NCBI RefSeq assembly: GCF_023278085.1
Contig: NZ_CP066265.1
Span: 3,924,001 to 3,988,000 of the forward strand
Direction of reading: 5' to 3'
DNA length: 64,000 bases
Source: Pseudomonas syringae
GTDB taxonomy: Bacteria > Pseudomonadota > Gammaproteobacteria > Pseudomonadales > Pseudomonadaceae
The notes under the pieces are model-generated. The model saw only the letters and a list, made by a program, of their open reading frames with translations, was not told where the DNA came from and searched no databases. Below, in pieces: positions 33,445-43,611 of the stretch; within the stretch, counting starts at the first letter, position 1; every line of letters begins with the position of its first letter. Both the position numbers and the translations under genes were made by a program.

Positions 33445-33885
33445 TCAAGCGGTGGTCTTGACGCCGCCTTCGGTCTGCAATTGCAGCAACGAGCCTTGCA
33501 GGGTCTGCAAGTTAGCGCTGGTGGCCGAGATCTGGGCCTGGATCGCCAAGGCCTTCATGGCCTTTTCTTCCGGTGTCCCTTTGCCGCTCTGTGCAGCTGC
33601 AAGTTGCGCCTGTTCTTGCGCCAGTTGCTTTTGAGCCTCTTTGATCTGCTCTTTCAGCTTTTCGATCGTGTCATCAAGCGCAGACTGGCTGGAGCCGCCA
33701 ACACTGCCGCCGCCAGCCGCACCCGTCTTGCCGCCTTCGGCAGAAGCCTGGTCGCCGGTTTTCTCGGTTTCGGCGGTACTGGTCGCAGCGGCTGTGGCTG
33801 TGGCTTTTTCAGCGTCGGTATTCTTGACCGCTATTGTCAGTGAGCTGGAATAGCTGTTCAGCGTAGAGGTATTGATAGTGGTCAT
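33445..33885 (-). CDS. Hypothetical coiled-coil protein with Ala/Gly-rich linker
   Basis: The protein is 146 aa from ATG 33885, preceded by GGAG at good spacing; the frame extends 8 codons further up. The N-terminus is Ser/Thr-rich (MTTINTSTLNSYSSS), followed by an Ala/Thr/Gly-rich low-complexity segment (about 30-75) and a heptad-like helix (IEKLKEQIKEAQKQLAQEQA, about 78-97). There is no signal peptide. A Ser-rich amphipathic start is seen in type III substrates, but no hrp box is present upstream. Function unknown. Confidence 0.65.
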   Translation of the reverse strand: MTTINTSTLNSYSSSLTIAVKNTDAEKATATAAATSTAETEKTGDQASAEGGKTGAAGGGSVGGSSQSALDDTIEKLKEQIKEAQKQLAQEQAQLAAAQSGKGTPEEKAMKALAIQAQISATSANLQTLQGSLLQLQTEGGVKTTA

Positions 33886-33942
33886 GGCGATCTCCGAGTT
33901 GATGCGCATGCTATCGGCCGCTTCGAAACATTCTGCAGTAAT

Positions 33943-34734
33943 TTATTGAATATCGAATGAGTCCGCGTCGAGCCCGGCCGGGAAGCGTGTGCGGTAGGCC
34001 TGCAAGTCTGTCGCGTTCAGGCTTGCCATAAACACCCCGTCAGCTTCGCCAGCGCTCAACAGACTCTCGCCCTGAAAATCCAGCACCTGACTGTCACCGG
34101 TATACGCAAAGCCCTTGCCGTCCGAACCGACACGATTGACCGCTGCGACATAACAGAGGTTTTCAATCGCTCTGGCAGGCAGCAAGCGATTCCAGTGCAT
34201 ACGCCGCGCGCCTGGCCAGTTGGCGGTGTACAGCAGCAGATCGGTGTCCTGAGCGTCACGGCTCCAGACCGGAAAACGCAGGTCGTAGCAGATCAACGGG
34301 CGAATTCGCCAGCCATTGAGCTCAAACATCACCTGACGCTCCCCCGGCGAGTAATGCTCATGCTCTCCCGCCATGCGAAACAGATGACGCTTGTCGTAAT
34401 GCAGCAGCTCGCCATCCGGGCGCGCCCACAGCAGGCGATTACGATGGCTGCCGTCAGCGGCGCGAATGATGACGCTGCCCGTCACAACAGCGTCGAGCCG
34501 CCTGGCCTGCTCCAGCAGCCAGACCGAGGCAGGACCGGCTTCCGGCTCGGCCAGCTTCTCGGACTCCATGGAGAAGCCCGTGGTGAACATTTCCGGCAAA
34601 ATCACCAGATCCGCTTCGTGAGCCTGATCCAGCAGTTGCCCGAAATGTTCGAGATTGGCTTCGCGGTCATGCCAGGCCAGCGTGGTCTGGACCAAGGCGA
34701 CGTTCAGGTTCGGCAACTGGCTTATATCGCGCAT
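33943..34734 (-). CDS. Omega-amidase YafV-like nitrilase-family hydrolase
   Basis: The protein is 263 aa from ATG 34734. The carbon-nitrogen hydrolase triad is visible: Glu48 in ILPEMF, Lys115 in YDKRHLF and Cys149 in LICYDLRFP. Family members of this type hydrolyse 2-oxoglutaramate or 2-oxosuccinamate, the products of glutamine or asparagine transamination. The gene overlaps the end of the aminotransferase gene by 13 bp, which supports coupling: the transaminase makes the oxo-amide and the amidase removes it, as in methionine salvage. Confidence 0.88.
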   Translation of the reverse strand: MRDISQLPNLNVALVQTTLAWHDREANLEHFGQLLDQAHEADLVILPEMFTTGFSMESEKLAEPEAGPASVWLLEQARRLDAVVTGSVIIRAADGSHRNRLLWARPDGELLHYDKRHLFRMAGEHEHYSPGERQVMFELNGWRIRPLICYDLRFPVWSRDAQDTDLLLYTANWPGARRMHWNRLLPARAIENLCYVAAVNRVGSDGKGFAYTGDSQVLDFQGESLLSAGEADGVFMASLNATDLQAYRTRFPAGLDADSFDIQ

Positions 34735-35870
34735 AGTTTCTCCGCAGCCTGACGCAAGGTTTCTTCCTGCTTGGCGAAGCAAAGACGAATCAGACGCTGC
34801 CCCGGCGGCGGGCTCTGATAGAACACGGAGATGGGAATGCTCGCCACGCCATGCTCGCGGGTCATCCACAGCGCCATGTCGACGTCATTGAGGTCAGGCC
34901 TGATCTGCGAATAATCCACCAACTGGAAATACGTGCCGCCAACCGGTTTGAAGCTGAAACGTGAATCGGCCAGCTGGTTACAGAAAAAATCCCGCTTGGC
35001 CTGATAGAACCCAGGCAGCTCGTCGACATGCTCAGGATGCTCGGCCATGAAATCGGCCAGCGCATACTGCAATGGCGTCACTCCGCAGAAGCTCACGTAC
35101 TGGTGGACTTTGCGCAACTCGGCGGTCAACGCAGGCGGCGCGACCACGTAGCCGGTTTTCCAGCCAGTGACGTGGTAGGTCTTGCCAAACGAACTGACCA
35201 CGAACGCACGTTGATACAGCGCCTCGTGATCCAGCACGCTGACATGACTGAGGCCGTCAAATACCAGATGTTCGTACACCTCATCGCTGAGCAGGTAGAT
35301 ATCGCGACTGGCGATCAGCGCCGCCAGACGATCCAGCTCGGCGCGGCTGATCAACGCGCCGCTCGGGTTGTGCGGGCTGTTGATGACGATCATGCGCGTG
35401 CGCGGGCTGAGCGCATCGGTCAGCTTCTGCCAGTCGATGGAGAAATCATCTGCCCCCAACTGCACGTGCACACAACGCCCACCGGCCAGCTCGACGGCCG
35501 GCTCGTAGCTGTCGTAACAGGGATCAAAAATGATCACTTCGTCACCGGGGCGGATGACCGAATGGATCGCACAGAAGATCGCCTGGGTCGCACCGGGCGT
35601 GATGGTGATTTCACTGTCCGGGTTAATCTCGCGCCCATAGCTGCGGGCGATCTTGGCTGCAACCTGCTGCCGAAGTGCAGGCAGGCCGGTCATCGGCGAA
35701 TACTGGTTATGGCCTTGAGTGATATGGCGGCAAACTGCATCGCGCAGTGCCTGCGGCCCGTCAAAGTCGGGAAACCCCTGGGACAGGTTGATGGCCCCGG
35801 TTTCCGCGGCCAGCTGTGACATGACGGTGAAGATAGTGGTGCCCACGTTGGGCAACTTGCTGTCGATCAT
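34722..35870 (-). CDS. Pyridoxal-phosphate aminotransferase (YbdL/MccB-like methionine aminotransferase)
   Basis: The protein is 382 aa from ATG 35870. It is a class I/II aminotransferase with INLSQGFPDF near the N-terminus, NSPHNPSG (about 164-171), LLSDEVYEHLVF, and the PLP lysine Lys230 in SSFGKTYHVTGWK. The closest match in pattern is the methionine (glutamine) aminotransferase YbdL/KAT III. It overlaps the omega-amidase gene downstream. It lies between der and a coiled-coil gene, with a terminator separating it from der. Confidence 0.88.
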   Translation of the reverse strand: MIDSKLPNVGTTIFTVMSQLAAETGAINLSQGFPDFDGPQALRDAVCRHITQGHNQYSPMTGLPALRQQVAAKIARSYGREINPDSEITITPGATQAIFCAIHSVIRPGDEVIIFDPCYDSYEPAVELAGGRCVHVQLGADDFSIDWQKLTDALSPRTRMIVINSPHNPSGALISRAELDRLAALIASRDIYLLSDEVYEHLVFDGLSHVSVLDHEALYQRAFVVSSFGKTYHVTGWKTGYVVAPPALTAELRKVHQYVSFCGVTPLQYALADFMAEHPEHVDELPGFYQAKRDFFCNQLADSRFSFKPVGGTYFQLVDYSQIRPDLNDVDMALWMTREHGVASIPISVFYQSPPPGQRLIRLCFAKQEETLRQAAEKLCAI

Positions 35871-35943
35871 GGAACCCTTTCCCTGCACTCTCTCCGCAAC
35901 CAGAACGGCTCGGGCCCAGCAGAATAGCGCATAAAACAAACAC

Positions 35944-35969
35944 AAAAAAAGGCGCCGAAGCGCCTTTTT
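35944..35969 (-). terminator. Terminator of the der transcript
   Basis: AAAAAGGCGC-TTCG-GCGCC-type stem with runs of A and T on both sides, 12 bp after the der stop. It separates der from the aminotransferase gene. Confidence 0.85.
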
Positions 35970-35981
35970 CCAGATACCGAC

Positions 35982-37451
35982 TCAGCGCTTGTCGCGGCGC
36001 TTCTTGTCGGCTTTCTTGTGGTGCGACATCATTCGACGCTTCTTGTTGACCTGGCGGTCAGTCAGCGTGTTCTTGTTGCCTTCATACGGGTTCTCGCCAC
36101 CCTTGAACTCGATACGGATCGGCGTACCAACCAGTTTGAGCACGCGGCGATAGGTGTTTTCCAGGTAGCGAACGTAGGACTTCGGTACTTTCTCGACCTG
36201 GTTACCGTGGATCACGATCAGCGGCGGGTTGGCACCCCCCAGGTGAGCGTAACGCAGCTTGATGCGGCGGCTGCCGACCATCGGTGGCGCATGCTCGCTG
36301 ACCGCGTCTTCGAGGATCTGAGTCAGACGGCTGGTCGGCCAGCGTGTTACCGCAGACTTGAACGAGTTCTGCACCGACTGATACAGGTTACCCACGCCCG
36401 TGCCGTGCAAGGCCGAGATGAAGTGGATGTCCGCGAAGTCGACGAAGAACAACCGGCGTTCCAGCTCGATCTTCACGAAGTCACGTTCGCCCGGCGTCAT
36501 GCCGTCCCACTTGTTCAGCGCGATGACCAGCGCACGGCCGGCTTCGAGTGCGAAGCCCAGCAGGTTCAGGTCGTGATCGACCACGCCTTCGCGCGCGTCC
36601 ATCACGAAGATCACCACGTTGGCGTCCTTGATGGCCTGCAGCGTCTTGACCACGGAGAACTTTTCGACTTCTTCGTGGATCTTGCCGCGCTTGCGCACAC
36701 CGGCGGTGTCGATCAGCGTGTACTTCTCTTCGTTACGCTCGAAAGGAATGTAGATGCTGTCGCGAGTGGTGCCTGGCTCGTCATAGACGATAACCCGGTC
36801 TTCACCCAGCATGCGGTTGACCAGCGTCGACTTGCCGACGTTTGGACGACCGATGATTGCGATCTTGATGCCGTCTTTTTCGCTCGGGCCGGGAATGCGC
36901 TTGGCTTCCTGACCTTCGGCGACTTCCTCGACCTCACCTTCTTCAAGTTCGTCTTCGTCCTTGGGGAATTCCCGTAGGGCGATTTCGAGCATCTGCGAGA
37001 TGCCGCGACCGTGGGCACCGGCCACCGGAATGGCGTCGCCCAGACCCATCGGGCTGAACTCGGCACGCGCCAGGTTCTCGTCGATGTTGTCGATCTTGTT
37101 GGCAACCACATAGGAACGCTTGTTGCGCTTGCGCAGGTGCTCGCCAATCATCTGGTCAGCGGCGGTATAACCTGCACGGGCATCCACCAGAAACAGCACC
37201 ACATCGGCTTCTTCAATGGCCAGCAGCGACTGCTCGGCCATTTTTTCGTCCATGCCATGCTCGTCACCGGAAATACCGCCGGTGTCGATCAGAATATAGG
37301 AGCGCCCTTGCCACTTCGCCTCTCCGTATTGGCGATCACGGGTAAGACCGGACAGATCGCCGACGATGGCGTCACGAGTCCTGGTCAGGCGGTTGAACAT
37401 GGTGGACTTGCCGACGTTCGGTCGACCCACCAGGGCGATTACGGGAACCAT
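35982..37451 (-). CDS. der: Ribosome assembly GTPase Der (EngA)
   Basis: The 489-aa protein has two tandem GTPase domains, each with GRPNVGKST (residues 9-17 and about 203-211), DTGGI/DTAGV G3 motifs and NKID/NKWD G4 motifs, and a C-terminal KH-like domain ending in a Lys/Arg-rich tail. It acts in maturation of the 50S ribosomal subunit. The insert between the domains is acidic ([13 protein letters not shown]). Start ATG 37451 is preferred over an ATG four codons up. It is the last gene of the hisS-yfgM-bamB-der cluster. Confidence 0.97.
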   Translation of the reverse strand: MVPVIALVGRPNVGKSTMFNRLTRTRDAIVGDLSGLTRDRQYGEAKWQGRSYILIDTGGISGDEHGMDEKMAEQSLLAIEEADVVLFLVDARAGYTAADQMIGEHLRKRNKRSYVVANKIDNIDENLARAEFSPMGLGDAIPVAGAHGRGISQMLEIALREFPKDEDELEEGEVEEVAEGQEAKRIPGPSEKDGIKIAIIGRPNVGKSTLVNRMLGEDRVIVYDEPGTTRDSIYIPFERNEEKYTLIDTAGVRKRGKIHEEVEKFSVVKTLQAIKDANVVIFVMDAREGVVDHDLNLLGFALEAGRALVIALNKWDGMTPGERDFVKIELERRLFFVDFADIHFISALHGTGVGNLYQSVQNSFKSAVTRWPTSRLTQILEDAVSEHAPPMVGSRRIKLRYAHLGGANPPLIVIHGNQVEKVPKSYVRYLENTYRRVLKLVGTPIRIEFKGGENPYEGNKNTLTDRQVNKKRRMMSHHKKADKKRRDKR

Positions 37452-37474
37452 GCGGCTCTCCACTTCGTTATTTC

Positions 37475-37506
37475 AGAAAATACAAAAGCCGCTGCAAGGC
37501 AGCGGC
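37475..37506 (-). terminator. Partial terminator between bamB and der
   Basis: On the minus strand GCCGCTGCC-TTGCAGCGGC is followed by TTTT. It lies just upstream of der, so it may reduce rather than stop readthrough from bamB. Confidence 0.6.
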
Positions 37507-37588
37507 CGGAGTTCGGAGCAGCGCCCGAAGACGCTGCAGCCTTGCCGAAGCAAGGTCACCCGGGGCCATAAGCCCCAGGCATGGACAC

Positions 37589-38743
37589 TTATTGCTTGAT
37601 GGTCAGGGCTTCCAGTTTGCCGCTGTTGCCATACACGTAAATCATGTCTCCAACCACCAGCGGACGGGCACGCAGGCCATCGCTGTCGATGCGCTCGCGA
37701 CCGACAAAACGACCATCCACCTGGCTCAACAGGTGAAGGTAGCCTTCCATGTCACCGACCGCTACATAGCTGGAATACACTTCCGGCGCGCCCAACTGGC
37801 GGCGAGCCAGCGACTCGTTGCTCCACAAGGCGGAGGACGAACGCTCGTCGATGCCTTCGACAGTGCCGGAAGCCAACGTGGCATAAACGCTACCAAAGCC
37901 CTGGGCGACGCCGGAGTAGCTGGAGGCATCGCGCTGCCAGAGTACACGACCGCTTTCCAGCTCAAGACCGGCAACGCGGCCCTGATAGGTAGCGACGTAC
38001 AGTGTACCGCCGGAGAGCAGCAGCCCACCGTCGATATCAACCACACGATCCAGTTCCGAGCGACCTTGCGGTACAGCAACGCGCTGTTCCCAGACCGGTA
38101 CGCCGTTGGAAATATCCAGTGCAACGACCTTGCCGGTCGACAGACCGGCGACGGCGAGACGGTTGGTGGCGAGCGGAGCGCCCGTGCCGCGCAGGGTCAG
38201 CACTGCTGGCGTGCTTTCGTAGATCCACAGCTGCGAACCGGTGGAAGCGTCGAAACCGACGATGCGGTCATCCTGAGTCTGAACGACCACCACACTGCCG
38301 TTGGTCGCAGGCGGAGCCAGCACTTCGCTGGTCACGCGAGCGCGCCACTTTTCTTCACCGGTCGCAGCGTCCATGGCCACGACTTCACCCTTGAGGGTGC
38401 CGATCATGACCAGGCCGTACCCTACGCCGACAGCGCCGGAGACAGGAAGATCGAGATCCTTCTTCCAGATCACGTCGCCGGTCAGGCGATCAAGCGATAC
38501 CACTTCGCCAGTGACGTCAGACGCATAGATGCGATCGCCGTCGATGGCCGGAACCAGCATGTTGTAGGTCTTGCCCTGGCCGTCTCCGATCGAGCGGCTC
38601 CACTGCTTGTGCAGAACCACCTCTTCCTTGAAGTCGGTCAGCTCGGCCGGAGGCAATTCCTTCTTGCTGTTGCTGCTGCAACCCGCGGCCAGAATGGCCA
38701 GAGCCAGCAATGCTGCATGTTTCCAACGAATCACGTCACGCAT
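37589..38743 (-). CDS. bamB: Outer membrane assembly lipoprotein BamB
   Basis: The 384-aa protein has a lipoprotein signal ending LAAGC (lipidated Cys22). Eight-bladed PQQ-like beta-propeller repeats follow (VSLDRLTGDVIWKKDL, VAMDAATGEEKWRARV, VGFDASTGSQLWIYES and so on). BamB is attached to the inner face of the outer membrane and helps the BamA insertase fold beta-barrel proteins. Its start overlaps the yfgM stop by 8 bp, a conserved arrangement. Confidence 0.96.
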   Translation of the reverse strand: MRDVIRWKHAALLALAILAAGCSSNSKKELPPAELTDFKEEVVLHKQWSRSIGDGQGKTYNMLVPAIDGDRIYASDVTGEVVSLDRLTGDVIWKKDLDLPVSGAVGVGYGLVMIGTLKGEVVAMDAATGEEKWRARVTSEVLAPPATNGSVVVVQTQDDRIVGFDASTGSQLWIYESTPAVLTLRGTGAPLATNRLAVAGLSTGKVVALDISNGVPVWEQRVAVPQGRSELDRVVDIDGGLLLSGGTLYVATYQGRVAGLELESGRVLWQRDASSYSGVAQGFGSVYATLASGTVEGIDERSSSALWSNESLARRQLGAPEVYSSYVAVGDMEGYLHLLSQVDGRFVGRERIDSDGLRARPLVVGDMIYVYGNSGKLEALTIKQ

Positions 38744-39377
38744 CCCCTTTCGCCAGATCGTCGAGCTTCATTTGCAGGCCACCGACTGCTGCGTCTTCGG
38801 ACAGAGCAGATTTGGCCTTTTGGTATGCAGCATGTGCCTCGTCGGTACGACCCAGCTGTACCAGCAGGTCACCCTTGAGTTCTTCACGGCTGGCGAGGAA
38901 TGCCTTGTCGGCATCTCCGTCGAGCAGCTTCAATGCGTCATCGGTCTTGTTCTGCGCAGCCAGCACGCGAGCCAGACGCTGACGGGCAATCTCGGCCAGT
39001 GTGTCGTTGGCCGGTTTGTCAGCCACGGTTTTCAATTCAGCCGCTGCGTCATCCAGCTTGCCCGCGTCAACAGCCACCTTGGCGACGAACAGGCTACCGA
39101 ACTGAGCATAGGTAGTGCCACCGAATTCGCTTTTCAGCTTGCCGGACAACTCGGCGACGCGTGCGGTATCGGCCTGGCCACTCGGCGTCAGAGCGGTTTC
39201 CAGCAATTGCTGGTAAAGCATCGAGGCGCCTTGCGACTGGCTGGCCTGATACCTGTGCCAGAACTGCCAGCCCAAAACCACGACCACTGCCAGCAAACCA
39301 CCGGTCAGCAAAGGCTTGCCGTTGCGCTGCCACCAGTCCTTCATTACCGCCAGCTCTTCATCTTCGGTACCCGACAC
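38736..39377 (-). CDS. yfgM: YfgM-like membrane-anchored TPR protein
   Basis: The protein is 213 aa from GTG 39377; AGGAG lies 7 nt upstream and the protein then begins with the family's TEDEELA...KDWWQRNGKP. One membrane anchor (PLLTGGLLAVVVVLGWQFW, about 24-42) is followed by a periplasmic tetratricopeptide-like domain. YfgM is an ancillary subunit near the SecYEG translocon that works with periplasmic chaperones. It sits between hisS and bamB as usual. An ATG start 14 codons upstream has no ribosome binding site. Confidence 0.88.
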   Translation of the reverse strand: MSGTEDEELAVMKDWWQRNGKPLLTGGLLAVVVVLGWQFWHRYQASQSQGASMLYQQLLETALTPSGQADTARVAELSGKLKSEFGGTTYAQFGSLFVAKVAVDAGKLDDAAAELKTVADKPANDTLAEIARQRLARVLAAQNKTDDALKLLDGDADKAFLASREELKGDLLVQLGRTDEAHAAYQKAKSALSEDAAVGGLQMKLDDLAKGDA

Positions 39378-39415
39378 CCCAATACTCCTATTCGCTAAAC
39401 GGCTGTTAATCAGCT

Positions 39416-40705
39416 TCAACCCTGCACGGCGCAGGAGGCCAGGTGCTCTGACAGAGCATCCCAGGCAATATTTTGTTGTTCACCCTGACCACGCAGGGGT
39501 TTGACGCCAATAACCTGTGCAGCCAGTTCTTCTTCACCGAGGATCAAGGCGTACAGCGCACCGCTCTTGTCGGCTTTCTTGAACTGACTCTTGAAGCTGC
39601 CGGCACCGGCATTGACCTGCAAGCGCAGATTCGGCACCTGATCGCGGACCTTCTCGGCCAGCGTCAGCGCGGCCAGTTCGGCGGCTTCGCCAAAGGCACA
39701 CAGATAGACGTCGACCTGACGGGCAATCTCTTCCGGGACCTGCTCCAGCGTCTCAAGCAGCAGCACCAGACGCTCGATACCCATTGCGAAGCCGACACCG
39801 GCAGTCGGCTTGCCACCCATCTGTTCGACCAGCCCATCATAGCGGCCGCCTGCACAGACAGTGCCCTGAGCGCCCAATTGATCGGTGACCCATTCGAAAA
39901 CGGTTTTGCTGTAGTAGTCCAGCCCGCGCACCAGCTTCGGGTTGATGACGTAAGGAATGCCTGCCGCATCCAGACGCGCCTTGAGGCCTTCGAAATGGAC
40001 CCGCGATTCGTCGTCCAGATAATCTGCCAGCTTCGGTGCATCGACCAGCACAGCCTGGGTTTCAGGGTGCTTGGTATCCAGTACGCGCAGCGGGTTGGTT
40101 TTCAGGCGACGCTGGCTGTCTTCGTCGAGCTGATCGAGGTGCGCCGAGAGAAACTCGACCAGCGCATCACGATAGCGGGCACGCGCTTCGCTGGTGCCCA
40201 GGCTGTTCAGTTCAAGCTTGACCGCATTACGAATGCCCAGCAGGCCCCAAAGGCGCCAGGTCATGACGATCAGCTCGGCATCGATGTCCGGACCGTCGAG
40301 GTTGAACACTTCCACGCCGATCTGGTGAAACTGGCGATAGCGGCCCTTTTGCGGCCGCTCATGGCGGAACATCGGCCCGATGTACCACAGCTTCTGAACC
40401 TGGCCACCGCCGGTGATGCCGTGCTCAAGTACAGCACGCACGCAGGCAGCAGTGCCTTCCGGGCGCAGGGTCAGAGAATCACCGTTGCGGTCGGCAAAGG
40501 TGTACATCTCTTTCTCGACGATATCGGTCACTTCACCGATAGAGCGCTTGAACAGGTCGGTGAACTCGACGACAGGCATGCGAATCTGCCGATAACCGTA
40601 GTTATCCAGCAGACGCGAGACAGTGCCCTCGAAGTGGCGCCACAGCGGCGTCTGCTCGGGCAGAATGTCGTTCATGCCACGAATGGCTTGTAGAGACTTA
40701 CTCAC
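39416..40705 (-). CDS. hisS: Histidyl-tRNA synthetase
   Basis: The 429-aa class II synthetase has motif 2 ([21 protein letters not shown] cut to [15 protein letters not shown]), the histidine motif [11 protein letters not shown] and GGRYDGL, motif 3 GFAMGIERL, and a C-terminal anticodon-binding domain. It charges tRNA-His in the cytosol. It is 38 bp upstream of yfgM and 22 bp downstream of ispG. Confidence 0.97.
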   Translation of the reverse strand: MSKSLQAIRGMNDILPEQTPLWRHFEGTVSRLLDNYGYRQIRMPVVEFTDLFKRSIGEVTDIVEKEMYTFADRNGDSLTLRPEGTAACVRAVLEHGITGGGQVQKLWYIGPMFRHERPQKGRYRQFHQIGVEVFNLDGPDIDAELIVMTWRLWGLLGIRNAVKLELNSLGTSEARARYRDALVEFLSAHLDQLDEDSQRRLKTNPLRVLDTKHPETQAVLVDAPKLADYLDDESRVHFEGLKARLDAAGIPYVINPKLVRGLDYYSKTVFEWVTDQLGAQGTVCAGGRYDGLVEQMGGKPTAGVGFAMGIERLVLLLETLEQVPEEIARQVDVYLCAFGEAAELAALTLAEKVRDQVPNLRLQVNAGAGSFKSQFKKADKSGALYALILGEEELAAQVIGVKPLRGQGEQQNIAWDALSEHLASCAVQG

Positions 40706-40727
40706 AGAAAATCCTTAGCAATCCTGG

Positions 40728-41837
40728 TTAGCCGCGCACGATGACCGATGCGTCAGCTTCGGCCTTTTCGGCCGCTTTCTCGCGAATCAAGCGTTCAAGC
40801 TCGTCCACGAGATTGTCGTTGGTCAGTTTCTGCGCCGGCTTGCCATCGATGTAGATCAGGTTCGGCGTACCGCCGGTGAGGCCGATATGCGCCTCCTTGG
40901 CTTCGCCAGGACCGTTGACCACACAACCGATGACCGCAACATCAAGCGGCACCAGCAAATCTTCGAGACGACCTTCAAGCTCGTTCATGGTCTTGACCAC
41001 ATCGAAGTTCTGCCGCGAGCAGCTCGGGCAGGCGATGAAGTTGATCCCACGGGAACGAAGGCGCAACGATTTGAGAATGTCGTACCCGACTTTCACCTCT
41101 TCGACCGGGTCAGCGGCCAGCGAGATGCGGATAGTATCGCCAATCCCTTCGGCAAGCAGCATACCGAGACCGACAGCCGATTTTACGGTACCCGAGCGCA
41201 GGCCGCCCGCTTCAGTAATGCCCAGGTGCAGCGGCTGGACAATTTCTTTGGCCAGCAGGCGATAGGCCGCGACGGCCATGAACACGTCGGAAGCTTTCAC
41301 ACTGACCTTGAAGTCCTGAAAATTCAGGCGTTCCAGGTGTTCGACATGGCGCAGCGCCGATTCGACCAGCGCTTCCGGGGTAGGCTCGCCGTATTTCTTT
41401 TGCAGGTCTTTTTCCAGCGAACCGGCGTTGACGCCGATGCGGATCGGAATACCGCGGTCACGCGCTGCATCAACGACCGCACGCACACGGTCTTCACGAC
41501 CGATGTTGCCAGGGTTGATGCGCAGGCAGTCGACGCCCAGCTCCGCCACACGCAAGGCGATCCGGTGGTCGAAATGAATATCCGCGACCAGTGGCACCTT
41601 GACCAGTTGCTTGATGCGGCCAAATGCCTCGGCAGCGTCCATGTCGGGGACGGACACCCGCACGATATCGACGCCCGCCGCTTCCAGACGGTTGATCTGG
41701 GCAACCGTGGCAGCCACATCGTTGGTGTCGCTGTTGGTCATGCTCTGTACGGCAATCGGCGCATCACCACCGACCGGTACAGAACCGACCCAGATTTTAC
41801 GGGAGACGCGACGCTTTATCGGAGATTCACCGTGCAT
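40728..41837 (-). CDS. ispG: 4-hydroxy-3-methylbut-2-enyl diphosphate synthase (GcpE)
   Basis: The enzyme makes HMBPP from MEcPP in the MEP isoprenoid pathway, using a [4Fe-4S] cluster. The 369-aa protein has a TIM-barrel N-terminal half ([23 protein letters not shown] start) and a C-terminal cluster domain with CPSCSRQ and CVVNGPGE, which supply the three Cys and one Glu ligands. It lies 3 bp after rodZ and is in the same transcript as hisS. Confidence 0.97.
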   Translation of the reverse strand: MHGESPIKRRVSRKIWVGSVPVGGDAPIAVQSMTNSDTNDVAATVAQINRLEAAGVDIVRVSVPDMDAAEAFGRIKQLVKVPLVADIHFDHRIALRVAELGVDCLRINPGNIGREDRVRAVVDAARDRGIPIRIGVNAGSLEKDLQKKYGEPTPEALVESALRHVEHLERLNFQDFKVSVKASDVFMAVAAYRLLAKEIVQPLHLGITEAGGLRSGTVKSAVGLGMLLAEGIGDTIRISLAADPVEEVKVGYDILKSLRLRSRGINFIACPSCSRQNFDVVKTMNELEGRLEDLLVPLDVAVIGCVVNGPGEAKEAHIGLTGGTPNLIYIDGKPAQKLTNDNLVDELERLIREKAAEKAEADASVIVRG

Positions 41838-41840
41838 GAT

Positions 41841-42842
41841 TTATTGCCCCAGCTTCAGGCGAGCAGTTTCGCCACTGGTGAAAGGTGCAACGTCTACCGA
41901 CTGGCCGTTGTAGCTGACCTGCGCACCGCGCGCGAAGCCCAGACGCAAGGTCAGGGGCGGCTTGCCGCTGACATCGAGGGTTTCGCCCTTGCGCTTCAGA
42001 CCACTGACCAGCACCTTGCCGTTACCGTCAGTCAACTGGGTCCAGCAATCGGCAACGAACTGTACGGAGACCTGACCGGCACCGGCCATGACGGGCGCAG
42101 GCTGTTCGGCAGGCGTCGTGGGCATGGACGGTACGTTCGGCGCAGCAACCGGCGCTTGCGCAGGGCTTGCAGGCGGCGTCGCGGCAGCAGGCGTTTGCGC
42201 TGCAGAGTGGCCGGCAACGCCAGCAGCCGGAGCAGCCGGTGCCGCGCTCGGCGCTTCACTGGCAGGTGCGCCGGTATTCAAAGGCAATGAAGTCTGCCCG
42301 GAAGCCGGTACTTCGGCGACCGGAGCTTCTTCAGGCTCGTCCAGCGGGTGAATCTGCGTAGTGCCGTCGGCACTTTCGACTTCGACGTGTTCCATGTTCA
42401 GGCCGGACTGATCCTTGCCACGCAAGGAAGCCTGATCCTGCCACCAGACGAAGCCGCCGCCCACCAGCACCACCAGCAACAAAAGGCTGACGATGCGCAA
42501 AATATTGTGAGACAGCCTGACTGGCTCTTCGATACGCCCCAACGCGTGGACCGAACTGCCTTTGCCGTCGGTCCCGGTGTACTGGTCAAACTGTTCGACC
42601 AGCGCTGCCTGATCGAGATCCAGCAGTTTGGCGTAGGCACGCACGTACCCCCGGGCAAACGTATGCCCAGGCAGCTTTTCAAAATTGCCGTTCTCCAGAT
42701 TGCTCAGGGAAGACACGGTAAGGTTCAGCCTCAAAGCCACATCTGGCAGCGACCAGCTCCTGCTCTCGCGGGCCTGGCGCAGGGTTTCTCCAGGATTCAC
42801 GCGGGTGGTTGCCACAACTTCGGGATGCGCCGCTTTCATCAT
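41841..42842 (-). CDS. rodZ: Cell-shape protein RodZ
   Basis: The 333-aa protein has an N-terminal helix-turn-helix domain (GETLRQARESRSWSLPDVAL at about 18-37) that binds MreB in the cytosol. A single membrane segment follows near 112-132 (NILRIVSLLLLVVLVGGGFV), then a Pro/Ala-rich periplasmic linker and the conserved C-terminal beta domain (DUF4115, VADCWTQLTDGNGKVL). It links MreB to the cell-wall machinery. It overlaps the pilF stop. Confidence 0.92.
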   Translation of the reverse strand: MMKAAHPEVVATTRVNPGETLRQARESRSWSLPDVALRLNLTVSSLSNLENGNFEKLPGHTFARGYVRAYAKLLDLDQAALVEQFDQYTGTDGKGSSVHALGRIEEPVRLSHNILRIVSLLLLVVLVGGGFVWWQDQASLRGKDQSGLNMEHVEVESADGTTQIHPLDEPEEAPVAEVPASGQTSLPLNTGAPASEAPSAAPAAPAAGVAGHSAAQTPAAATPPASPAQAPVAAPNVPSMPTTPAEQPAPVMAGAGQVSVQFVADCWTQLTDGNGKVLVSGLKRKGETLDVSGKPPLTLRLGFARGAQVSYNGQSVDVAPFTSGETARLKLGQ

Positions 42843-43597
42843 TGCTCCGACAGGTATTGCTGATATTCCGGCGTACCGGGATAGAGTCTTTTCAATAGCA
42901 GACCAAGACTGGCTGCCTTGTTACGATCATCATAGATCTTCGCCAAGCGTGCACCGAGCAATAGACTACGTGCATTTTGCTCGCCGAGTTGGCTAAAACG
43001 GTCGTAATAATCGCGTGCTGGCACATATTGCTTGTCCTCGTAGGACATTTGAGCCATTTCCAGCAAGGCTCGCGTCAGTCGGCGGTCAAGGCGCAGTGCC
43101 TTGGTGAACTGCTCGCGGGCCTGATCGCGGTTACCCAGTTGCAAAGAGGTCATGCCCAGGCTTTCGAACACCCGGGATCGCTCAGGATACAGGTTGTCGG
43201 CAGCGGCCTGCTCGAAACGCTCGTAAGCTTCCTTGTAGCGCTTCTGCTCGTAGAGAAAGCTGCCGTAATTATTGACGATACGGGTGTCATTGTTGCTGGC
43301 GGACAGCGCCTTGTGAAAATACTGCTCGGCGAGTTCCGGTTCCATTTCCGTCTGGAACACCAGCGCCAGTGCAGCATTGGCCTGCGGATCGGAACTGTCG
43401 AGTTCAAGCGCTCGTTTCAACGGGATCTTGGCACGTTCGGTCTGGCCTTCCTGAAGGTAACCCAGGCCAAGCTGCACATACGCCCTGCGTGCCTCGTCGC
43501 GCCCCTGCTTGGTGGTCAGCGGATTGACGTTGCCTGTAGACACACAGGCCGTCAGCAGCATGACAACACACAGTAAAAACAAGGCACGCACAGACAT
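42839..43597 (-). CDS. pilF: Type IV pilus assembly lipoprotein PilF (PilW family)
   Basis: The 252-aa protein has a lipoprotein signal ending LLTAC (Cys18) and six TPR repeats (QLGLGYLQEGQTERAKIPL, then ALALVFQTEMEPELAEQYF and further copies). It is the pilotin that places and multimerises the PilQ secretin in the outer membrane. It is located between rlmN and rodZ as in other pseudomonads. Confidence 0.93.
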   Translation of the reverse strand: MSVRALFLLCVVMLLTACVSTGNVNPLTTKQGRDEARRAYVQLGLGYLQEGQTERAKIPLKRALELDSSDPQANAALALVFQTEMEPELAEQYFHKALSASNNDTRIVNNYGSFLYEQKRYKEAYERFEQAAADNLYPERSRVFESLGMTSLQLGNRDQAREQFTKALRLDRRLTRALLEMAQMSYEDKQYVPARDYYDRFSQLGEQNARSLLLGARLAKIYDDRNKAASLGLLLKRLYPGTPEYQQYLSEQ

Positions 43598-43611
43598 GGA
43601 GTCCTTCCCGG

